Positions 36,401-48,384 of a stretch of DNA of 64,000 bases are shown piece after piece (the stretch's first letter is position 1; every line of letters starts with the position of its first letter). A program made the translations under genes and the position numbers. The notes below the pieces were generated by a model. That model was not told where the DNA came from. It did not search any database and worked only from the letters and a program-made list of their open reading frames with translations. The stretch comes from Entrophospora sp. SA101 (taxonomy: Eukaryota; Glomeromycota; Glomeromycetes; Entrophosporales; Entrophosporaceae), in contig CAUDNR010004201.1 of NCBI GenBank assembly GCA_958430865.1, forward strand, positions 12,003-76,002, given 5' to 3'.

Positions 36401-37845
36401 ATTTCGAATTCTCGGATTTTATTTTGTAGTAATAATCTCAATTTGTAAGGAGAAAATATGTTGAGCGATAGCGTCTTCATTTCAGACCATATTATTCGGA
36501 AAACTTGATGAACTTTGCTCATCAATATGATTGAATAGATGGAAAGACTTACGACTGGAAATTGTTGATTTACGATGGAATAAGCTAGTGGTATTTATCC
36601 AGAAATATAAGAAAGCTGAATCATGAAATTATAAATTATGAGAGGAAATAACACATTAATTTCGAAGGCTACGTTTTAAGACTCGACAACAATAGCTCGG
36701 TGAAAAATTGTCGCATGCGATCATGAGAAATAAGCTCCAGACATTATTATTATATATCAACGTTCTCGACAAGAAAACTGTGAGGTCTTTGATTTCATCA
36801 TGAAAAAAAAAGCGAAAACCAATACCTTGCAGTATAAGATTTTTAAAAAATTATGGGAGATGAGAACGATTTTATTGGAGCTTCAAGAGAGTATTCCGGC
36901 ATAATCTGACATCTATAGGATTAGGAAACATGAACTTTCGCTGATACTTTCGTGAAACATAGACTGAAGATAAGAGCTAGATAACGAGTGCAAAGATCTG
37001 GGCCCTCAAAAGCGATTACGATGTTCCTTTCTGAAACTGGAATATCATAGAGCTTTAATGTATCAAATAAAATATTCTTGCTCGAATTTGATAGGTTCTC
37101 CTTCATTCAAGTGACCGATGACATTTAATATGAATCACTTTACAAGCTTGGTGCACCTAATACAATCATTTGGTATGGTGAATTTAGGCCGAATTTATCG
37201 CCCTAATGCTTTTGAATTTATATACTTTTGGACTAATTAATTACTCCAATAAAGTCTGGCTGGCTGTCACTTTTTTCCAGAACGATCTACATAATTTTAA
37301 TTGGTTCTTGCCTATTCATTCCGTTGTAAAAACCTTTATATTACTTGTAAATTTACACAAAAAATTATGTTGTAACCTATTATTATTAATATAGATAATA
37401 AAGATTTTTATTTAATAATCATTAAGTCATCGCCAAGACCTCAAAAGGTAAATAAGAGCTAAAGAGAGGAATTTGTTAGAAACTTTATTATTATTCTTGT
37501 AACTTTATATACAAAACTTTTAACCATAATAATAGGAATAAACTTCACAGTCACTTATCAATGAATATGCCTTTATCTATATTTACACGTATTATTCAAA
37601 TAAGTAAGGAATAATTTAGTTAATTTAGTTATAATTATAAATACATTGATTATTTTTATTATCGTTTTTTAGATTAAACGAAATATCAATGAATGACATA
37701 TAAATGCAATTCACTCGTTATAACCGCAAAATAGCTTAAGGAGAAATTATTTATATGTAATATTAAATTATCTATATTTAAATTACATTCTTATATTGCT
37801 TAGGAAGGATCTGCGTAAATAAATTGGAAAATACCATTCATAGCG
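33421..37845. other. long gene-poor stretch
   Basis: 4.4 kb with no convincing gene. Short open frames (for example 34379-34573, 34600-34803, 36921-37106) show no domain. The DNA around 36270-37140 is somewhat less A/T-rich and could be old coding or repeat debris, but I cannot assign it. Confidence 0.45.
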
Positions 37846-38062
37846 TAGTGGAAGTTTGTTGTTACACGAAATTTTATACAGAACCCATTCATTGCTCCTG
37901 AAACATAGTTGTTACCTCTCTAAATTGGAGATCAAAGTTCAGATCCAATTCAAATCAAGTTTATCACTTTCTTTTTATTGCTAGAATGTTTGCCGTGTAT
38001 TGTAAAGTTACGTTGCATAATATAAAAAATTAATTAACATTTCAAATTTCCACTATACTACT
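37846..38062. mobile_element. second copy of the 229-bp MITE, inverted
   Basis: Begins tagcgtagtggaagtttg and ends caaatttccactatactac. The interior matches 12435-12663 in reverse complement, including the segment encoding RMFAVYCK. The copies differ by small indels. Confidence 0.7.
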
Positions 38063-38745
38063 ATTTATATCAATATGGGAAAATTCTATTGTGTGTGACT
38101 GTCAAATCAAAATATAGTTGGCTCAGTCTAAAGACCTCCTAAAATTTTGTGCAAATTTTAATAGTATAGAAGTCATTTTCTGTCCTACCTTTTAAAAAAA
38201 TAGCTCTATTAGCTGATAGAATGGGCCTTTAGTTTTAATGTAATAGAGAGATTTTTTCAAAAAAATTAATTATTTGTTGTAGAGTTCTATATATTCTTTT
38301 GAGCGCTAGAATCATTGCTATATACATTTAGACTCGTTTTCGTTCATCATTACTAAATTTGGAAATAAGCAAAAACCAACGAATCACGAAATTGCAATTT
38401 TTGAAATTTGGGCGTGCGGCGCAGCAATTAAGAAGTCTTTAGTCCATGAAATTTATCTTTATCATTTAAAAAAAGTTTTGTTATAAATCAAAAATGTTCC
38501 ATCGTCTATTGCGATCAAATAAGGATTAATTAGAGTAAAAAACATATTCCCAAAACTCTAATAAACAATTAGTATGTACCTTTGCCGAAACTCTAATAAA
38601 CAATTAGTGTGTAACCTGCAGAGGTACAAATTACTAAAATTATTTTAGCCGTGGTACATAAAAAATTTGGGGGAAACTTTTCTTTCAATTAGATTTTTTC
38701 CACTGTACTGTAAAACGTAAAACTGTAAAAAGAAGTAATTAAAAA
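38063..38745. other. intergenic with dispersed-repeat fragments; U1-C promoter side
   Basis: At 38290-38450 a short, deleted relative of the 32.1-33.4 kb composite repeat is seen. A direct duplication of ctctaataaacaattagt lies at about 38557-38605. No gene. Confidence 0.5.
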
Positions 38746-39958
38746 ATGCCTAAATATTATTGTGGTATGTGTGTGAAAATTTTTTTTACTTTAAACGCAA
38801 TTTTATTGTTATTGTTTATTAAACCTTTTACGCTTTTGAATTTTATAATCAATATTAAAAAATAGATTATTGTGATGTATATTTAACACATGGTAGGCAA
38901 ATGTTAATAAATTGTAATTATAACACTGTGAACTATTTTAACATGATTTTCTTTATAAATAGATTCTTCTTCGGTTAGAAAAGCCCATAATTATGGTAAA
39001 AATCACAATATGAACGTTAAAAATTATTATGCTGGTATGTATTAGTATTTTTTTTTAATTGATCAGATTAATAATAATGATGATGATGATTAATTTTTTA
39101 ATTTAATATTTATTTTTAATAGAATTGGGTCAAGATAAGGCACAGGCAATTATAGATGAGATCACAAAAGCTTATGAACATGCTGGTGTTTCTGGACAAC
39201 CAGGTAAATTATTATCATTGTTATTTTATAATTTGCTTATTTCTTATGTGATTAATGGCTAACATTTTTATTTAATTTAATTTCTTAGGGTTTCCACCTC
39301 AGTATGGGTATGCTCCTGGTGTTCCTGCTACCGGTAGTAATGCAACTACACCATTTTCCGGTGCAGGTATGTATATAAAAACAAATAAATGTATTAATTA
39401 ATAATTGGTTTAACTATATTAATAATATATAAATGGTTTTTAAAAAAAGGTTCGATCATGGGAAGAATATCTGCTCCTGGTGCAACTAATACTACACCAA
39501 CACCAGCTATTGGAGGACCATTAATTGGATTAGATGCACAAAACAAATATCCGTTCAAATTGGACCAATCTCCGTCACCATTATCATCACATCCTCATCA
39601 CCATCATCCTCATCATCATCCACCACCACCACACCATCATTCTGCTCCTTCAAATCAACTATTTGGAAATGCGCCACCACAAACGTCATCACCATCAGTT
39701 GCTGCAACAGGAACAAATTCACTTCCATTATCTGGATCATTTATGAGACAACCACCGCCTCATTATCAATTAGGCTATCCACCCGGACCACCACCACCTA
39801 GGCCACCATTATCATCGCCATCAGCGGTAACAACTTCTAATCCAAACTCGATTTTAATAGGACCACCACCAGGATCTACATTATCTCAAGCTCCACCGCC
39901 ACCACCAGCTCACATATCTCTTTCATCACCACCAGGAATATCATCTTTTAATATGTAA
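38746..39958 (+). CDS. U1 small nuclear ribonucleoprotein C (U1-C)
   Basis: Exon 1 is only 19 nt (38746-38764), encoding MPKYYC; exon 2 continues DYCDVYLTHD; exon 3 DSSSVRKAHNYGKNHNMNVK NYYA. This is the U1-C matrin-type zinc finger, with C6, C9 and the two histidines, and the invariant tail region. Then ELGQDKAQAIIDEITKAYE and a long Pro/His/Gly-rich C-terminus (39458-39958) with poly-His tracts. U1-C stabilises pairing of U1 snRNP with the 5' splice site (known role). Six exons, all with GT-AG sites; stop TAA at 39956-39958. The length and low-complexity tail are usual for this family. The His-rich tract gives open frames on both strands. Confidence 0.95.
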
Positions 39959-40838
39959 GATATATATATATATATATATTTATTTATTTATTTAAATTAA
40001 AAAAAAATATATAAATTATTACTTTATTTAAACTAATATTTTTTTTTCTGAATTACTTTGATACGGTATCAGAACAAAATAATCAAGATGAATGAAAAAA
40101 CGAAATAAAATATAAATAAATATAAATAAATACTTTTTAGAAACACAAATTATCAAGGCATGAAAGTAAAATATCTTCTTCGTCAGTTAAATTTTTTAGA
40201 TTCATTACAAAAAAGTTATGCTACTTGTGCCCTGCTCCGAGTGGCAAAATATTTTTGATTTTATTAATTCAATTTTTCCTCGACCTTCTTGTCCAATATT
40301 TAACCTCGTACCTTTCTTCTTTAAATCATGGTATTGATATATTATCAAGTTTTTATATTTCCCGAACTTTTATAGAATGGCTTTCCAACAATCCAGATTT
40401 AGATAGAATTGAAAACTTTGGGATTATGTGAATGCCTAAACATATTCGGAAGTGATATTCCAATTGCAGCAATTGAGGCTTACTATTATGTTTTTCAATA
40501 TGTAACTAGTACATCTTCTCATTTACGGTATTTTCCCGATTTAGATAATCTTAATAAGCTCGTACAACTTGAAAATAAAAAATAAATTTTTTTTAAAAAA
40601 AAAAAAAAATAATATATATCGTTTTATATAACTAACATTATCAACTTTAAAGAGATCCTTCACAAATAACACTATATCGTTGCTTATATATATATATAAC
40701 CATTTTATTTTTCATTCTTTCATTCTTTTTAATCTTTAAATCCACTTTCTAAGCCAAACCGAGACCTCACAATATATAGACTATCAATTCATCAACGTTA
40801 TCATCAATTAACCACTTAATAAACAGCAATAGTTGATA
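39959..40838. pseudogene. degraded coding debris, unrecognised family
   Basis: The plus strand at about 40160-40570 reads through several frames with stops: LRQLNFLDSLQKSYATCALL, then NHGIDILSSFYISRTFIEWL and GSDIPIAAIEAYYYVF. The style resembles F-box/LRR-like hypothetical proteins of arbuscular mycorrhizal fungi, but I cannot confirm this. The last 250 bp are probably the promoter of the following gene. Confidence 0.35.
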
Positions 40839-41439
40839 ATGAAGTTATTTGAAACCACACATGTTTTTTCTTATCCTTGGTCCAAAGTTTCAACAGCACA
40901 TTGGCAAAAATATCCAAATGAAAATTGTTCACATGTAGTAGGAACTGATGTATTGGATCGATATGTAGATAAAGAAACTGGTGTTTTAAAAACTGAACGT
41001 TTAATGCAATTACGGAATCAAAATATACCAAGTTTTTTTAATAGAATATTTGGTAATTTAACAGAAACGTATGCTAGAGAGATAAGTGAGGTTGATCCTA
41101 AGAAGAAAGTTTTGAAATTGACAAGTACAAATCTTACTATGAGAAATATTATTAATGTATCAGAAGTTGTTACCTATACCCAAGATCCTGATGATCCATC
41201 TAGGTATATTTATTTGATTATTTTTATAATGATTTTTCAAAAAAAAAAATAATTATCAATTATTAATTTTTTCTTTAAAAAATCCATTTAGAACTATATT
41301 TAAGCAAGAAGCAAAAATTAATTGTGGTGAATCGATTCATAGATTTGCTAATCATATAGAAGAATTTTTTGTTCAAAGGTTTAAAGAGAATTCAATGAAA
41401 GGTCGTCAAGGATTTGAGAGTGTGTTGGAAAACGTATGA
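40839..41439 (+). CDS. PRELI/MSF1 (Ups/SLMO) family mitochondrial lipid-transfer protein
   Basis: Two exons (40839-41203 and 41292-41439). MKLFETTHVFSYPWSKVSTA is the PRELI/MSF1 N-terminus, followed by QKYPNENCSHVVGTDVLDRY, NQNIPSFFNRIFG, AREISEVDPKKKVLKLTSTN and, after the intron, RTIFKQEAKINCGESI; it ends FESVLENV. The length of about 170 residues is standard. Family members act in the mitochondrial intermembrane space with Mdm35/TRIAP1 to shuttle phosphatidic acid or phosphatidylserine between membranes. The VDPKKKVLKLTSTN block is closest in style to the SLMO/PRELID3 (Ups2-like) branch, which is an inference. Confidence 0.92.
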
Positions 41440-43813
41440 TGTATATGTGTACGTTTAGATATGTGAGTATTTAACATATATTTATACATAATTAAATTAT
41501 TCGGGTTAATATATTATATACGCATACACATACACATTTACACATACGCATACATCATCGACATCGACATTATAAATCAATCAATACCCAATTAAATATT
41601 TATAATTCATTCATTGACATTATAATTTTAAGCATTCTCATCATTATCATCAATACCATCCATCATAGTTGATATTATTTATTATTTTTTTCGGTAGAAC
41701 AAAAAAGACTTTGCGGTTTTTTTTAATACGATATATATAACTTAATAAAAATTTCAATGTTATAGAATTATGATTTGATGTTTAGATAGAACAATTATTT
41801 GTAATAAAATAAACAATATGACTAATGGAAACACAAAAATACCAGTTAAAAAACCGAATTGACATATAAACTGCTTAAATTTCGGGACTTTATCAATATT
41901 TTTTTTTGATCTTCATTTATTTCCCCACATATAATAACATATAAATGTGATGTGTAAATTTATCAAGCATGAAAAAATTAAAGTTGTATCGATAAAAGCG
42001 ATTTGGAGCGATGTATGGAATGAATAAGCGGTTGTTTCTATGGTTACGTAATCAATTACTACATCATGAGATTTGATTTAGAAATGGGTATAGTTAAATT
42101 GTTATACAAATAAAAAATTTCCATTTCGATATCTTTATATGGAAAATAAAAAAAGATCTGCGTTTCTTTTTGTCTTTCAACAATGAATATTTTAATATAA
42201 ATAAAATTCGTGGGATACCGTTCGTTGTCAACACTGTTACATATTTTTCATTTAATATAAAGTGACTGACAGTGCATGTATATATTAGATTTTTAAAAAA
42301 AAATCTCGAGATATAGGTAATAATGGTAATATATTTTTGACCATGCGAGAAGTATTACGCTGATCCAGATTTTCTTTGATTATACACATTGCATAATTTT
42401 GCGTAAAATAAAATTGATAATGATGAGAATATTATTAGTATAAAAAAAAATTTATCTAATAATATAAATTTGAATTATTTTAGATTTTCTTTACATTGAA
42501 TAAATAAATAATAGTTGAAAATCCAAGCCATACTATCTATAATAGTCAAACAACCATCACGGTTTATACCGAGAACCCCCCTCGATCATTAATTGCTAGG
42601 CATTAATATGAGTATTTATGGCGATTTATATAAGCAATTAAAATCAAAAGAAAAAGAAAGTAAAACAATAAAATAGTATGATTATTTGATTATTATAATA
42701 TTTACTATTAAAATTTTTAAGGTTCACAGGATCTAACGCGCGTAATTACCATTGAACGAATTAAATAAAGGGAATATGTAAAATCAAAAATGGGTTCTTT
42801 CATAATAGTTTTTGTTTAAACATAACAATAGCTGCTGCAATCATGTTTCGAGAACAGCATAACATTACACAATATTAATGTATTTCAAAAAAAAAAAAAA
42901 AAAAAAAAAATTAAATAATTCAACAGAAGATCTCAAATCAAACCGAATATATATCAAATTAGAGAATTGAACCAATTACATTGAATAGAAGTCATAAACA
43001 ACCGCCTTATGAATTTCCTGTAGTGACATGTTAAATAAATAAAATAAAATAACCAATGGAGAGTAAACTCGTTAGATTTATTTTATTATAATATATTAAC
43101 ATAATATATAAATGACACCTTTAAAAAATTTTTTGAATCGTCATTTCTATAAATTATAAAATAAAAATTAGAAATTTTTAAAGAATTAAAAAATCGGAAA
43201 TTAAAAAAAAAAAATTACAAACGTAACAAACAAATCACAAGGACAGCAGATTTGTGAATATTTTTGCTCTTGATTGCATTGGTGTTAAGATAAGATAATG
43301 CCGAATTTAAGTTATAGGCTAATAATAAAATAAGAAAGAAAAAAAGATAAGGAACAAAAAAAAAAAGAGTGGACGCTCACCCTTTTCCATTCCAATAAAA
43401 GTAATAAAGATTTTCTTTCTTTCTTGACCTTCTTTAGATTTTTTAATCTTTGTTGCTTTTTTTTTTTGCTAATCTCCCTGATATAGATATTAGAGACTGT
43501 ATAGACAAAACATTGATTTATAGATTTATTTATAGCGTGTGAATATATTGTGAATATTCATAGATAGTAAGATATACCAAATATATAAATACATTCTTTG
43601 ATCGATTAGTCAACAAAGGCGCAAAACCCACACCTTATTAAAAATCCTTAAACAGTTAGAATATCGACTTTGCCGAGTGTTGTACACTTGCGATTCTCTA
43701 TATATTCTACAAAAAAAAAAAAGGGAAAAAAATTTTATCATAGAAATATATTTTTTTTGGTCTTTTAAGGTTTTCTTTTTTCTTTTCAAGTTTTAGAAAA
43801 AAATTAATATAAT
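41440..43813. other. intergenic, promoter side of NF-YC
   Basis: 2.4 kb of A/T-rich DNA. A catcgacat/acacata microsatellite lies near 41520-41570 and a long A tract at about 42888-42910. No gene or clear transposon recognised. The last few hundred bases are the likely 5' UTR and promoter of the NF-YC gene. Confidence 0.55.
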
Positions 43814-45877
43814 ATGACTGATCCAAATAACAAGATATATCATCCTCATGATCCTCACCATCCTCAACAACAACATCCTCAACAACAACAACACTTACCT
43901 TCTAACGATCCTCAACAACATAATCAATATCAGTATCACCAACAACACGAAGAAGAAGCGGAGGAAGAAGGGCAACTACGTCATCTTCATCATCATCAAC
44001 AGCATCAACATTTATCTTTACATCCTAGAGAATTAATACAGCATAAGATTGGAGGTGAAGAGGGTGTTGATATTGTTCCATCATCATCGCCACATATTTT
44101 ACTCGATCAATCATCCTCATCATCATCGCAAGTTAACCTTGCCTCAACTGCACAATTACTGCACTCTTCACACCCTCATCACCACATTTATCAACAGCAG
44201 CAAGATCAACAACAGCAAGAACAAAATAGCATAATTGATAACTTCTGGCAACTACAAGTAAATGAGATTAGAAACGGTGCTCATGATTTTAAAGTTCATC
44301 AATTGCCTCTTGCTAGAATAAAGAAAGTAATGAAAACTGACGAAGATGTAAAGGTAAGAAGGTTTATATTTGTGTATACAAATAGTATTTAATTAAAATT
44401 TTTTTTAATTTTATATTAATCGTGAATGGTTACACTGATCAATTTTTGTACGCGTTGGGTTCCATGTACCTTATTTTCATTATAATAATCATATAGATGA
44501 TCAGTGCTGAAGTAAGTTCTAATTAACGGATTAATTATATTCTTAAATTGTTTTCCCCACATTTACATATTGGGATTTTTATTTTAGACTGTATATATTA
44601 TTGCATTCTTATTTATTTATTATCTATTTATAAGGCCCCGATCCTATTTGCTAAAGGTTGCGACATATTTATAACAGAATTGACAACCAGAGCTTGGTAA
44701 AAAAAAATATTATTTTATTTAGATGGATAATTTATACGTAAAAATTTCATAATAATAATGATGATAATGATAATGATATCATTAGGCTTCATGCAGAAGA
44801 ATGTAAACGAAGAACTTTACAACGATCAGATATTGTTAATGCTATAAAAAAATTAGATATGTTTGATTTCTTGATAGATATTGTACCAAGAGGAGGAAGT
44901 GAAGATAAATTAACGACACCAAATAGAACCGATGACCATTCGTACGAACCGGGATTACCACCACTTCATCAAAGTGGGCCACAATTTAATACTAATACTG
45001 TAAGCTTCCCCAACTTATATTTTTCTCTCTCTAAAAAAAAATCAAAAGTCAAAATCAATAATTAGTCTGTGAGTGTCTTTAGTCGCGTGAAAAATATGCT
45101 ATTAATAGTGGCTCAAAAAAATTAATAAACTTTTCAAAATATTATTTATATTAGCCGACAAATATGCCTGGTGATAAAATGTTAATCGATTATCCACATC
45201 ATCATCCACATAATCCACAGGTAAATTTAATCAATTAAATAAGAAATGTCTTCATAATACAATATCAAAATATATGTGTAAAGTCTTTTAATAAACATCT
45301 TTAGAATCATCCACATCATCATTATATGCAAAGGATAGATTCTCATCATCGCTCCAACCATCATCTACATTATCAACAACATCATCCTGAACATAATCAA
45401 CCTTATCAGCATCCTCAACAACATTATCAACATCCACCACCTTTGTTACCACCAATAAATCCTGCTGCCGATCATCAATTGATTTCTTCTTCCACTTCTC
45501 CTCTCCCCTCTACTTCTTTATTCAGACCAGCTTCTGCTTCGTCATCATCAAGTGATTCCGCTGTTGCAAGTTCATCTTCGTCATCATACCAAAATCACCC
45601 TTATTATCATCACAATAATCAATACTCATACCATCATTCTTCAGAATCCAATCATCCACCTCATCATCATCAACATCCACCTCAACCTCAACATCATCAT
45701 GATAATTACCATCCTCAACATAATCCTAATCATGTTAAACCTGAATATGATCAATCAAATGTAAGACCTCCAATAGATTGGTATCCAAATAATAATGGAA
45801 ATGAACTTCATACCAACAACAATAATAACGACGACAATAATCATAGCAATAGAGGTGATTTTCAACAACGTAATTAA
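43814..45877 (+). CDS. CCAAT-binding factor subunit C (NF-YC/Hap5)
   Basis: The N-terminus, [20 protein letters not shown], is a His/Gln-rich region of about 130 residues. The histone-fold core follows: [39 protein letters not shown], then a 15-nt exon (44497-44511) giving [44 protein letters not shown] and [17 protein letters not shown]. These are the conserved NF-YC blocks; the protein pairs with NF-YB and NF-YA to bind CCAAT promoters. Exons: 43814-44353, 44497-44511, 44635-44696, about 44786-45000, 45155-45220 and 45305-45877. The C-terminal half is again His/Gln/Pro/Ser-rich, ending NRGDFQQRN. Intact. Confidence 0.95.
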
Positions 45878-46400
45878 TCAATCTCAAAAAAAAAAATCTT
45901 TGGAACATTTGTAGATTTATTTATTTATTTTGTTAATTATGTAAGATATTAATAAAAATCTAATAAACCAAAATTTATTTTTATTTTTTTAGAATCATTA
46001 TAAGCTTTTTTAAATTATGATAAACTATAATCAATATATTTATTTACACATATGCTATAGTTCTACTTCTACTACTTCTACTACTTCTAATACTTATACT
46101 ACTTCTACTACTACTTCTACTACTACTACAATTAGTTACATTATAATAGAATAATAATTAATAATTAATAACAACAACAATAACAATAATATTTTCAAAA
46201 AATTGTTTTATTTTCTAAGTAAATACTGTAATGATACTTTAAAAATCTTTTTTCAAAATAATTTACTTCACAACTATTGCGTGAAAGAGATTCGGAGTTA
46301 TCTACAGACTTCACAAATATTGACTTATAACTACAGTTTTAAGGAATTGATATTTGGAATCATGTGATTCGGCGAAGAAGATGGTGAAAAATAAAAATAA
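45878..46400. other. intergenic with (TTCTAC)n-type microsatellite
   Basis: 3' region of NF-YC. 46063-46132 is an imperfect ttctactac microsatellite. Otherwise A/T-rich with no gene. Confidence 0.6.
46063..46132. repeat. (TTCTACTAC)n microsatellite
   Basis: About 70 bp of tac and ttctac units, with some interruptions. Confidence 0.9.
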
Positions 46401-47060
46401 AAATAAAAAACAAGATTTTTGAATGGAAAAGATTTCTTTGTAAAGTTGGAAAACAATATATTAAGCGATGATATCATTCCATTAATAAGATTCAATCAAA
46501 TATCTGCAACTGATTTTTCATTTAAAAATCAAACCATACAAAAAGGTTTTCAATATAGATTTGTATGTATGTATCAAGGACTTCTTGATTATTTACTAAT
46601 TATGGTGAAGATAAAAAATGACAATCAAAATCATCATTACCAACAATAATGGCTCTTTAGAATATTTCAAGAACAAATATTATATTTACAATTAAAAAAA
46701 AGAAAATCAAGTCATGATTTTGAATTAATTTTATTGTGGAAAAAGTCAGGATGGATTCTCAAGGTCAAGAAATGTTATAACATTGAACAAGCTGTGGCAA
46801 TGAAAATTATGGAACCAGGTGAATTAATCTGTTAGAATATAAAAGAAAAATCTCCAGATTTTAATACTAATAAAATTTTCTAAATCAAATAAATTTTTTT
46901 AGCTATTATCAGTGGAGTTGAAACAATTATTAGATAAAATATTTAACAAGATGTCAATCTTCAAATCCATATAAATACCATATTTTAGATCTACCTTCTT
47001 AAGATTGTAATTGAAACTACATGATGTTTGGGTGCGAGGTTCCTTTTGGCTGGCTTACAA
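46401..47060 (+). pseudogene. BTB/BACK-TLDc-like gene remnant
   Basis: The open stretch from 46419 reads NNILSDDIIPLIRFNQISAT DFSFKN, recalling the phrase CIPFIRF.xIS..xF that follows the BACK region in the large BTB-TLDc family of these fungi. After a stop at 46647, text such as FRIFQEQILYLQLKKRKSSH DFELIL and MKIMEPGELIC resembles the beginning of a TLDc domain. Stops at 46647 and near 46832 break it. Family assignment is from motif resemblance only. Confidence 0.4.
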
Positions 47061-47299
47061 AAACAAATATTACTATTTATTCAAATTAATTGATTAAATT
47101 TTTTAATGTTACATTATTTACCTTTATGATTTCTCATAAAGCCGTAATATTAAAATTTGAAGAAATTGCTACATTAAAGACTTTGTTTTAATAAAACTTT
47201 ATGGGAATTGACAACTTCTGGATGGTGAAGGTTTAAACAATAATATTAGTTTTATACCTAAAGTTTATTTTGATAATCTTAATATAACAAAAATTTTCT

Positions 47300-47375
47300 T
47301 TAATATGGTTGGCTTGGTCCTATTGCTGCGCCATATGCTACCAAATTTCAAAAATTGCGATTTCGTGATTTGACA
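47300..47375 (-). repeat. fragment of composite dispersed repeat (uninterrupted junction)
   Basis: Minus strand: caaatcacgaaatcgcaatttttgaaattt..., then ggcgcagcaataggaccaagccaaccat (written across two fragments). It matches the sequence on both sides of the hAT MITE at 33210-33361 without the MITE. Confidence 0.7.
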
Positions 47376-47490
47376 GTGTTGAAAATTCAGCGGGAGTGTG
47401 TAACGTTACACAAGCAGTGTGCACATATCGTTTTTTAGAAAATTTTAATTATTTATTTTAATATTAATGAATATTGTTTTACAAAAAAAA

Positions 47491-48384
47491 TTAAAACCTA
47501 ATGTTTCTTCTTGGTTTTTTACTCTCCCAATGTTCTAATGCTTTTAAAAAATCAAAATTTTCAATTTCTGGTCCATTTAATGATTTTATTAAATGATCAT
47601 CTAATGTGTCTAAATGCATTTTGTTTCTTAATTTGTTTTTAATTAACCTTGTTTGAGAAAATATTCTTTCTACATGAGCATTAGAAAGAGGTATAAGAAG
47701 TGCTATTCTAACAACTAATAATATATTTGGATTATTAAAAGGAAAATCTTCATCAGTATCTAAAATGAGTTTCCACAATTGAATGAAATTCATTTCCCTA
47801 TTATTATTTTTATAGTTCTGTAGGAAAAGTTTTGTTGAATTCCATTCTTGTTTAAGTTCTTCTTTGTCAATGATTCCACTAAATTCATTACCATTTACAA
47901 ATTTAATTTCTCCATAGAAATTACCTAAAATTTCTATTTCTTGATTTCCATATAAAACTAATTCTCTATCATCATCTGGAAGTTCTCTTGGATCAAAAAT
48001 ATTAAATGCATTATATAATTCAGATTCTGGAAATCTGTTTTTAATAGCATCAATTATTGCAATTGAATATTCTTTAACAAATGGTGAAATGGAACTATAA
48101 TTATCATCCAAATATTTTTTAAATATTGTACCATAATTTGGTGGAATCTCTTCAGAGCTTATAAATTCAGTTTCAATTGTTTTAATTGTAACATCAAGTT
48201 GTAATTTAAAATGAGATATTGATAAATGTTCTAACTGAAATGTATTGATTAATTTCTTTAAAATATTTGTTAAATCAGCAAGATACACTGTTGTTGAAAT
48301 AAAAGCATCATATATTTGATCAAATAAATTTGTTGCTATATCTCCTTCAATATTTTTATTTAGAGCAGATAGCGCAGAGTTCAT
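47491..48384 (-). CDS. hAT transposase C-terminal half (ZNF862/KIAA1586-like), 297 codons
   Basis: Uninterrupted frame of 297 codons starting MNSALSALNKNIEGDIATNL. YLADLTNILKKLINTFQLEH and the run from FNIFDPRELPDDD to NFIQLWKLILDTDE are typical of the region before the dimerisation domain; then LLVVRIALLIPLSNAHVERI, FSQTRLIKNKLRNKMHLDTL and DDHLIKSLNGPE give the hAT dimerisation domain. The N-terminal zinc finger and the first catalytic residues are missing and nothing extends the frame upstream. It is either a 5'-truncated transposon or a captured fragment kept open. No terminal repeats located. The absence of stops in such A/T-rich DNA indicates recent origin or selection. Confidence 0.75.
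   Translation of the reverse strand: MNSALSALNKNIEGDIATNLFDQIYDAFISTTVYLADLTNILKKLINTFQLEHLSISHFKLQLDVTIKTIETEFISSEEIPPNYGTIFKKYLDDNYSSISPFVKEYSIAIIDAIKNRFPESELYNAFNIFDPRELPDDDRELVLYGNQEIEILGNFYGEIKFVNGNEFSGIIDKEELKQEWNSTKLFLQNYKNNNREMNFIQLWKLILDTDEDFPFNNPNILLVVRIALLIPLSNAHVERIFSQTRLIKNKLRNKMHLDTLDDHLIKSLNGPEIENFDFLKALEHWESKKPRRNIRF

Noticed and set aside
36921..37106. 61-codon frame with FEGPDLCTRYLAL
   Set aside because: No recognisable domain, no splice context; kept only as unexplained.
39555..39740. Asp/Val-rich frame antisense to U1-C
   Set aside because: Complement of the poly-His tract.
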